Assembly: GCA_002316235.1 (NCBI GenBank)
Contig: DCDD01000105.1
Span: forward strand, 1-11,054
Direction of reading: 5' to 3'
DNA from: Bacteroidales bacterium UBA1064
GTDB lineage: Bacteria > Bacteroidota > Bacteroidia > Bacteroidales > Tenuifilaceae
DNA: 11,054 bases
Positions 6,795-11,054 of this stretch are shown piece after piece. The notes under the pieces were generated by a model, which was not told the DNA's origin, ran no database searches, and saw only the letters and a list, made by a program, of their open reading frames with translations. Position 1 is the stretch's first letter. Every line of letters starts with the position of its first letter. The translations under genes were made by a program, and so were the position numbers.

Positions 6795-8714
6795 TTAACC
6801 TACCCGCATTTTAACCTTTTTCTGGACGTATTTCTTGGCAGTTTGGTAGATATTCTCAGTATCAAAGCCGCATTCGGCGTATAGCTGCTGGGGAGGACCC
6901 TGCTCAATGAACTCGTCGGGGATTCCAAGCCTAACCACCCTAACGTTGTAGCCGTTATCGTTAAGCCATTCCGTTACACCGCTTCCAAAACCACCAGGTA
7001 AACAACCATCCTCAACGGTTACGACAGTCGTAAACCGCTTGGCAACGGAGCGTAGCAGGTCGGCATCCAGGGGTTTAACAAAACGCATGTCGGCATGAAA
7101 AACGCTTATACCTTCGGCTTCAAGCTTCCCGGCTGCAGTAGCAGCAAGATTACCCACATGGCCAATAGTCAGGATGGCGATGTCGGAACCCTCCCGAAGA
7201 ATACGGGCCTTGCCAATAGGGATTTCGGTGAATGATTTGCGCCAGTCAACCATCACCCCATTTCCCCTGGGGTAGCGTATGGAGAATGTACCCTGCCCAT
7301 CAAGTTGGGCAGTAAACATCATGTTTCGCAACTCCTCCTCGTTCATAGGAGCCGCAATAGTGATATTGGGGATTAACCTTAAGTAGGCTAAGTCGAAAGC
7401 TCCGTGGTGGGTTGGCCCATCATCACCAACGAGTCCGGCACGGTCAAGGCAAAACACCACGTGGAGATTTTGAAGGGCTACATCATGTATTACCTGATCG
7501 AATGCCCTCTGCATGAAGCTGGAGTAAATGTTGCAGAACGGTATAAGGCCGTCGGAAGCCATGCCGGCAGCAAATGTAACAGCGTGTTGCTCGGCTATGC
7601 CCACATCAAATGTTCTTTCTGGCATTTTCTCCATCATAATGTTCATGGAGCATCCGGTGGCCATAGCAGGAGTAATTCCAACTATTCGGTCGTTACTTTG
7701 GGCGAGTTCAACCAGGGTTTCACCAAAAACATCCTGATACCTTGGTGGGGCTGGCTTGCTGGTAAGGAGGCTGATTCGCTCACCGGTGTCCTTGTTGAAT
7801 TTTCCGGGAGCGTGGAAGATTGTTTGGTTTTGCTCGGCAGGAGTATAGCCTTTTCCTTTAACGGTTATGCAGTGCAGGAGTTTAGGACCCGGAATATCCT
7901 TCAAATCGTTTAAAATTCGTATCAGGTAGGCCACATCGTGCCCGTCAACAGGGCCAAAGTAGCGAAATCCCAAAGATTCAAACAGGTTACTTTGCCTGAG
8001 CAGGGCTGTTTTGATAGCATTGTCGAGTTTCTGGATAGCCGAACGTGCCTTGGGGCCTAAGCTGTCAAACCTTCCCAGTAAATCCCAAACATCCTTCTTT
8101 ATCCTGTTGTAGGTTTTGGAGGTGGTTATGTCGAGGAGGTACTCGTTTAGCGCCCCAACCCCGGGGTCAATAGATATATGGTTATCGTTAAGAATAACCA
8201 GCAGGTTCGACTTCAAGCTACCGCCGTTGTTAAGCCCTTCAAAGGCCAATCCGCCGGTTAGCGCTCCATCACCAATAATGGCAACAACCTGGTGTGATTC
8301 GTGTTTTAACTCTGAGGCAACCGCCATTCCCAGTGCAGCAGAAATGGAGGTTGAGGCGTGCCCAACGCCAAATGCATCGTAGGGGCTCTCGCTCCGTTTT
8401 GGGAAACCGCTTATTCCTTTATACCTGCGATTGGTGTTGAAAACATCCCTTCTGCCCGTAAGAATTTTATGTGCGTAGGCCTGGTGGCCAACATCCCAAA
8501 TTAGCTTGTCGTCGGGTGTATTGAATACATGATGAAGGGCAACTGTCAGCTCAACTACCCCCAGGCTGGCTCCTAGGTGGCCGGGATTAGTTGAAACCAC
8601 CTCAACGATAAATCTGCGCAACTCCTCGCTAAGCTCAACGAGCTGCTCCGGTTTCATCCCCTTCAGATCGTTGGGCGAGTTAACATGGGGTAATATTCTA
8701 TAGTCGCTGCCCAT
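6795..8714 (-). CDS. dxs: 1-deoxy-D-xylulose-5-phosphate synthase
   Basis: A 639-residue protein of normal length for DXS, which condenses pyruvate and glyceraldehyde 3-phosphate to 1-deoxy-D-xylulose 5-phosphate. This thiamine-diphosphate-dependent step opens the MEP isoprenoid pathway and also feeds thiamine and pyridoxal synthesis. Visible motifs in order are NPGHLGASLG (43-52, with the conserved substrate-site His46), SGFPKR (102-107), the ThDP motif starting GDGALTGG (148) and ending in LNDN (175-178), GPVDGHD (254-260), the catalytic Glu375 in GIAEQHAVTFAAG, and DRAGLVGDDGPTHHG (424-438). The transketolase C-terminal domain follows with VTVEDGCLPGGFGSGV. ATG at 8714 is preceded on the minus strand by GGAG five bases upstream, a good ribosome-binding site, and by a promoter at 8743-8774. 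It stands alone, convergent with the cluster to its left and divergent from the radical SAM gene. I see no missing catalytic residue. Confidence 0.97.
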   Translation of the reverse strand: MGSDYRILPHVNSPNDLKGMKPEQLVELSEELRRFIVEVVSTNPGHLGASLGVVELTVALHHVFNTPDDKLIWDVGHQAYAHKILTGRRDVFNTNRRYKGISGFPKRSESPYDAFGVGHASTSISAALGMAVASELKHESHQVVAIIGDGALTGGLAFEGLNNGGSLKSNLLVILNDNHISIDPGVGALNEYLLDITTSKTYNRIKKDVWDLLGRFDSLGPKARSAIQKLDNAIKTALLRQSNLFESLGFRYFGPVDGHDVAYLIRILNDLKDIPGPKLLHCITVKGKGYTPAEQNQTIFHAPGKFNKDTGERISLLTSKPAPPRYQDVFGETLVELAQSNDRIVGITPAMATGCSMNIMMEKMPERTFDVGIAEQHAVTFAAGMASDGLIPFCNIYSSFMQRAFDQVIHDVALQNLHVVFCLDRAGLVGDDGPTHHGAFDLAYLRLIPNITIAAPMNEEELRNMMFTAQLDGQGTFSIRYPRGNGVMVDWRKSFTEIPIGKARILREGSDIAILTIGHVGNLAATAAGKLEAEGISVFHADMRFVKPLDADLLRSVAKRFTTVVTVEDGCLPGGFGSGVTEWLNDNGYNVRVVRLGIPDEFIEQGPPQQLYAECGFDTENIYQTAKKYVQKKVKMRVG

Positions 8715-8742
8715 TGCTGCTCCACTTATATTCCTTTAACCG

Positions 8743-8774
8743 CAAAGTTAAGAAAATGTTGCTCTTTTCTGAAA
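8743..8774 (-). promoter_or_regulatory. Bacteroidota-type promoter of dxs
   Basis: On the minus strand TAACTTTG (8750-8743) matches the Bacteroidota -7 consensus TAnnTTTG. It lies 20 nt downstream of TTTC (8774-8771), a three-of-four match to the -33 TTTG. Transcription would start a few bases further on, leaving a leader of about 20 nt before the dxs ATG that includes its GGAG site. Confidence 0.6.
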
Positions 8775-9028
8775 ATATTTATAGGGCACACGGAGTTGCT
8801 ACCTGACGAGTGAAAGGGTTAGCTTAAGTACCATCATAATTTTGATGCGTTCATCATTTAGGCTTATGTAAGCTTCTGCTTTTTATGTTTGATTTATACT
8901 AATGGGTTGTCCTATAACACTTTAATTACAGACAGAATATGTTACATGGGGGGTTGCCCTCTCATCAGTATTAAAAAATCTAAAATTATGTTAAAAGGCT
9001 GGATGCCTATGGTTTTATTCACTACCTT

Positions 9029-9042
9029 TTGAACACGTTCAA
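9029..9042. repeat. Dyad TTGAAC-AC-GTTCAA upstream of the radical SAM gene
   Basis: Exact 6-bp inverted arms with a 2-bp centre, 99 bp before the radical SAM start. With wobble pairs, or with two bases looped out on the left arm, the symmetry extends to CCTT/AAGG. It could be a protein-binding site or a small hairpin in the leader; the sequence alone does not decide. Confidence 0.35.
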
Positions 9043-9141
9043 GGCTCATAGAATAAAGGGATGGCTTGAATTTTCAATAACCAGTTCAGGTTTTTAAAAT
9101 AAGTTTTTCTTATACGAATTTGTTCATTAATTTTTTAAGCC

Positions 9142-10536
9142 ATGAGAGCAGAACTTTTAAAGAAGAGAGCATTAACCCGGATGGTTAGGCTGGCTTCAAA
9201 TCTATCGGACGAAAAGCTGATTAGGATGGTGGAGCTTTCGCAGCGGCACCTCATGAGAGGGGTTACCGACGAAAGGGTGAGGTTTACGGCAGAAAAGATT
9301 AAGAAGCTCTTTGAGGAGAAACATCCCGCAACCGAGCTGGCCAAAAGCACATTCAGAAGAGTATCGAAGGAGAGCCGAAAGCGAATAGTTGAAAATTTCT
9401 TTATCAATGCGGGGGTTACCGGAAGGCAAAGGCAGGAGGAGCTGAAGCGTGAGCTGGGATTTGGCATGCCGTGGTTTTTTGTTATTAGCCCAACGGCAAA
9501 GTGCAACCTCAAGTGCAAGGGGTGCTATGCCGGGGAGTACACCAAGTCCGAGGACCTTTCATTCGAGCTGGTTGACCGCATTTTTACCGAGGCCAAAGAG
9601 CTGGGGATGTACTTTATCACCATATCAGGTGGGGAACCTTACATGTGGCCTCCTCTGCTCGATATTTTCAGGAAGCATAGCGATATGTTTTTCCAAACCT
9701 ACACCAACGGCACGCTGTTAACTAAGGATATGGCCCAAAAGTTGGCGAAGCTGGGCAACGTGGCACCGGCAATTTCGGTGGAGGGGTTTGAGAAGGAGAC
9801 GGATGCCCGTAGGGGCAACGGTGTTTTTCAAAGGGTGATGGATGCCATGGACAACCTGCGTGAGGCCGGTGTGGTATTCGGATACTCTGTTACACCAACA
9901 CGGCTCAACTCCGAATTGCTAGTTTCCGACGAGTTTGTTGACTTGATGATTCAAAAGGGGTGTGTGTTTGGCTGGTACTTCCAGTACGTGCCAATTGGCC
10001 GTAAACCGGATGTTTCGCTCATGGCAACGCCCGAGCAAAGAAACTATATTAGGCAGCGCACCAAGGAGATAAGGAATACAAAGCCAATTTTTATCGGCGA
10101 CTTCTGGAACGATGGTCCAATTGTGGGCGGATGCCTTGCCGGTGCCAGGCACAGGGGATACTTCCACATCAACTGCAAGGGCGACGTGGAGCCCTGCGTT
10201 TTCCTGCAGTTTTCGGTGGACAACATTAAGGATAAAAAGCTGCTTGACGTTATACAATCTCCATTCTTCAGGGCAATTCAGGATGCCCAACCCTATTGTG
10301 AGAATAAGAACCTTCTCACCCCCTGCGCTCTAATTGATAATCCCCGGGTTTTAAGGGATGTTGTTAAGCAGCATAACGCCAGGCCTTCCTACAACAGCAG
10401 CTACGAGGTGATTTCTAATCCGGATGTTTGTAATTTTTTAGATGCCTATTCAAGGGATTACAAGAAAATTACCGATCCAATTTGGGAAAACGAGGTTAGC
10501 TTGAAGTACCAATCCTGGAAGGAACGCTTCAGCTAG
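9142..10536 (+). CDS. Radical SAM protein with partial SPASM-like C-terminal domain
   Basis: A 464-residue radical SAM enzyme. Residues 1-110 form a charged, mostly helical N-terminal extension. The radical SAM core begins at FFVISPTAKCNLKCKGCY, where Cys121, Cys125 and Cys128 (CxxxCxxC) bind the SAM-cleaving 4Fe-4S cluster. It continues with ITISGGEPYMWP (the SAM-binding GGEP at 163-166), TYTNGTLL (187-193) and ISVEGFEKETD. The C-terminal part has C331-X15-G347-X4-C352, matching the first half of the SPASM signature (CX9-15GX4C), and later Cys386, Cys395 and Cys430. The CX2CX5CX3C block of a full SPASM domain is absent, so probably one auxiliary cluster at most is bound. SPASM proteins often modify peptides or enzymes, but no small peptide precursor is visible here. 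It is a single gene with no obvious partner. ATG 9142 is the first start in the frame. The substrate is unknown. Confidence 0.9.
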   Translation: MRAELLKKRALTRMVRLASNLSDEKLIRMVELSQRHLMRGVTDERVRFTAEKIKKLFEEKHPATELAKSTFRRVSKESRKRIVENFFINAGVTGRQRQEELKRELGFGMPWFFVISPTAKCNLKCKGCYAGEYTKSEDLSFELVDRIFTEAKELGMYFITISGGEPYMWPPLLDIFRKHSDMFFQTYTNGTLLTKDMAQKLAKLGNVAPAISVEGFEKETDARRGNGVFQRVMDAMDNLREAGVVFGYSVTPTRLNSELLVSDEFVDLMIQKGCVFGWYFQYVPIGRKPDVSLMATPEQRNYIRQRTKEIRNTKPIFIGDFWNDGPIVGGCLAGARHRGYFHINCKGDVEPCVFLQFSVDNIKDKKLLDVIQSPFFRAIQDAQPYCENKNLLTPCALIDNPRVLRDVVKQHNARPSYNSSYEVISNPDVCNFLDAYSRDYKKITDPIWENEVSLKYQSWKERFS

Positions 10537-10564
10537 CAGAAATTTTGTCCATTCGTAGGATGTT

Positions 10565-10675
10565 CAGTGCCGGCATGCTTCGGCCAACTCCGGTTGAGGG
10601 GTATGATTTGCCCCGAAATGCTTTGGGGCATAAAACCCCGCTACTCCACGAACCTACCCGCCCGCCGTGGGAGAG
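10565..10675. repeat. GC-rich island of nested hairpins (candidate small RNA or REP-like element)
   Basis: Several stems are packed together. They are GCCG/CGGC (10569-10572 with 10581-10584), CAAC-TCCG-GTTG (10585-10596), TGCCCCGAA-ATGC-TTTGGGGCA (10609-10630, nine pairs including one G-T) enclosed by GGGGT/ACCCC (10598-10602 with 10635-10639), and CTCCACG/CGTGGGAG with one bulge (10644-10650 with 10666-10673). The island starts just after the radical SAM stop. It could be a dispersed palindromic repeat, a small RNA read leftward from the promoter at 10756-10786, or a terminator region for the radical SAM gene. I do not recognise it as tmRNA, RNase P RNA or SRP RNA. Confidence 0.45.
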
Positions 10676-10727
10676 CTCGGCAAAGGCAACCGTGCGGCAG
10701 CAAAGGGATGTATAATTTATTCCGATT

Positions 10728-10742
10728 CGAACAAGTTGTTCG
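10728..10742. repeat. 15-bp palindrome CGAACAAGTTGTTCG
   Basis: A perfect odd palindrome (7-bp arms around one G). It lies 13 bp downstream of the -7 box of the leftward promoter-like site, so it would occupy roughly +7 to +21 of that transcript. It could be an operator or the first stem of the RNA. Confidence 0.45.
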
Positions 10743-10755
10743 GTTAAATATTTTG

Positions 10756-10786
10756 CAAAGTTAAGTAGTTGATAGATAGATAGAAA
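10756..10786 (-). promoter_or_regulatory. Promoter-like site reading leftward into the structured island
   Basis: On the minus strand TAACTTTG (10763-10756) matches TAnnTTTG and is identical to the dxs -7 box. TTTC (10786-10783) lies 19 nt upstream, again as at dxs. The spacer contains three GATA units. It would drive transcription toward the radical SAM 3' end, through 10750-10540, where no good protein gene exists. Confidence 0.42.
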
Positions 10787-10867
10787 AATTTTAAAAAAAT
10801 TAATTTTTTGATACAATTATTCAAAAAATTATCGTAATATTGCATTGAGTTGAAAAAATTGGTAAAC

Positions 10868-10945
10868 GGGTTCTACAATTTTTTTGAATCAAAAGAAAAA
10901 AATGAACCGAGCTTACGAGCTCAACGAAGTTAATTTTTAGAACCC
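10868..10945 (+). promoter_or_regulatory. Possible leader: inverted repeat enclosing a 12-codon ORF
   Basis: GGGTTCTA (10868-10875) and TAGAACCC (10938-10945) are exact reverse complements with 62 nt between them. Inside lies a short frame from ATG 10902 to TAG 10940 (MNRAYELNEVNF), preceded by an A-rich stretch of the kind used for initiation in Bacteroidota. Its stop codon is the start of the right arm. A smaller hairpin GAGCT-TACG-AGCTC lies within the frame. A weak -7-like TAATATTG at 10835-10842 lies upstream. It could be the leader of a gene beyond the window; this is inference. Confidence 0.3.
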
Positions 10946-11054
10946 ACCTTAATCAAAACATTCGTAAACGCAACTAATTTTTCTTAAATAGATATTAACT
11001 TAACATAATGATACCATGTATTTTATCTTTCAATATCAAGCATAAACCCAAAAG

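Larger units (their letters stand above)
8715..9141. other. Divergent intergenic region between dxs and the radical SAM gene
   Basis: 427 nt without a gene. It contains the dxs promoter at the left, an inverted repeat GCTTA-TG-TAAGC (8862-8873), an isolated TATGTTTG (8884-8891) resembling a plus-strand -7 box but lacking a well-spaced -33, and a dyad TTGAAC-AC-GTTCAA (9029-9042). No convincing promoter for the radical SAM gene can be fixed. Its ATG at 9142 follows a T/A-rich stretch with no Shine-Dalgarno sequence, as is usual in the phylum. Confidence 0.55.
10537..11054. other. Right-hand non-coding region with structured island and AT-rich leader
   Basis: 518 nt with no convincing protein gene. 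The left part (10537-10720) is GC-rich and full of hairpins, while the right part (from about 10740) is extremely A/T-rich. A leftward promoter-like site lies at 10756-10786, and an inverted repeat enclosing a 12-codon reading frame lies at 10868-10945. The longest open frames here (minus 10816-10529 and plus 10567-10764) look like chance frames across the island. Confidence 0.6.

Noticed and set aside
7404..7913. 169-codon open frame on the plus strand
   Set aside because: It lies wholly antisense to the conserved dxs coding region and shows no domain of its own.
8884..8891. TATGTTTG as the promoter of the radical SAM gene
   Set aside because: The -7 match is full, but there is no -33 element at the right distance, and the leader would be over 240 nt. 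Such octamers occur by chance in AT-rich DNA.
10537..10750. Known housekeeping RNA (tmRNA, RNase P RNA, SRP RNA)
   Set aside because: I looked on both strands for a tmRNA tag frame and acceptor ends, the conserved RNase P core boxes and the SRP GGAA-loop domain, and found none.
10567..10764. 65-codon frame on the plus strand (MPACFGQLRLRG...)
   Set aside because: It is read through the hairpin island with an Arg/Gln-rich, non-protein-like composition and has no ribosome-binding context.
10529..10816. 95-codon frame on the minus strand at the right-hand end
   Set aside because: It starts in AT-rich DNA upstream of the promoter-like site and then crosses the hairpin island. Its composition changes abruptly at that border and it overlaps the radical SAM stop.

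Overview
The window looks like chromosomal DNA of a member of the Bacteroidota, most likely a Bacteroidales or Marinilabiliales-like organism. Several features point there. The first gene encodes an outer-membrane barrel of a type (DUF5723-like) typical of that phylum. There is a Bacteroidota-style AsmA-like protein, and a lipoprotein whose acylated Cys is followed directly by QKDDE, the surface-export signal known from this phylum. Starts are A-rich with weak Shine-Dalgarno sites, and at least two promoter-like sites have the phylum's TAnnTTTG -7 box. Intergenic DNA is much more AT-rich than the coding DNA. I see no tRNA, rRNA, CRISPR array, transposase or phage gene.

Layout. 1-1434 (+) encodes a predicted outer-membrane beta-barrel protein. 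1698-6482 (+) is a compact four-gene cluster, probably an operon. It runs from a secreted TlpA-like thioredoxin (CSPC), through a 1038-residue AsmA-like envelope protein and a membrane-anchored DsbA-like thioredoxin (CTFC) that overlaps the AsmA gene by 17 nt, to a small Cys-rich lipoprotein predicted to be surface-exposed. A rho-independent terminator follows at 6510-6558. 6795-8714 (-) is dxs, the first enzyme of the MEP isoprenoid pathway, converging on the cluster and with a recognisable promoter of its own. 9142-10536 (+) is a stand-alone radical SAM protein with a partial SPASM-type C-terminus. The last 518 nt hold no convincing gene. They contain a GC-rich, hairpin-dense island (about 10537-10720), a promoter-like site reading leftward into it, and at the right edge a possible leader-peptide/inverted-repeat arrangement upstream of whatever lies beyond the window.

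How the genes fit together. The four-gene cluster reads as an envelope-biogenesis unit. Two thiol-disulfide enzymes of different type flank a large AsmA-like protein (a family tied to lipid transport or outer-membrane assembly), and the last product is a lipoprotein with nine Cys besides its lipidated one, a plausible client of the redox enzymes. This link is inferred from gene order and Cys content; it is not shown by the sequence. dxs and the radical SAM gene seem to be independent units.

The most interesting leads are the redox/AsmA/Cys-rich surface lipoprotein cluster, the structured island at 10537-10750 (a small RNA gene or a dispersed palindromic repeat), and the leader-like inverted repeat at 10868-10945. 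I did not find clear evidence of a wholly new defence or mobile system.
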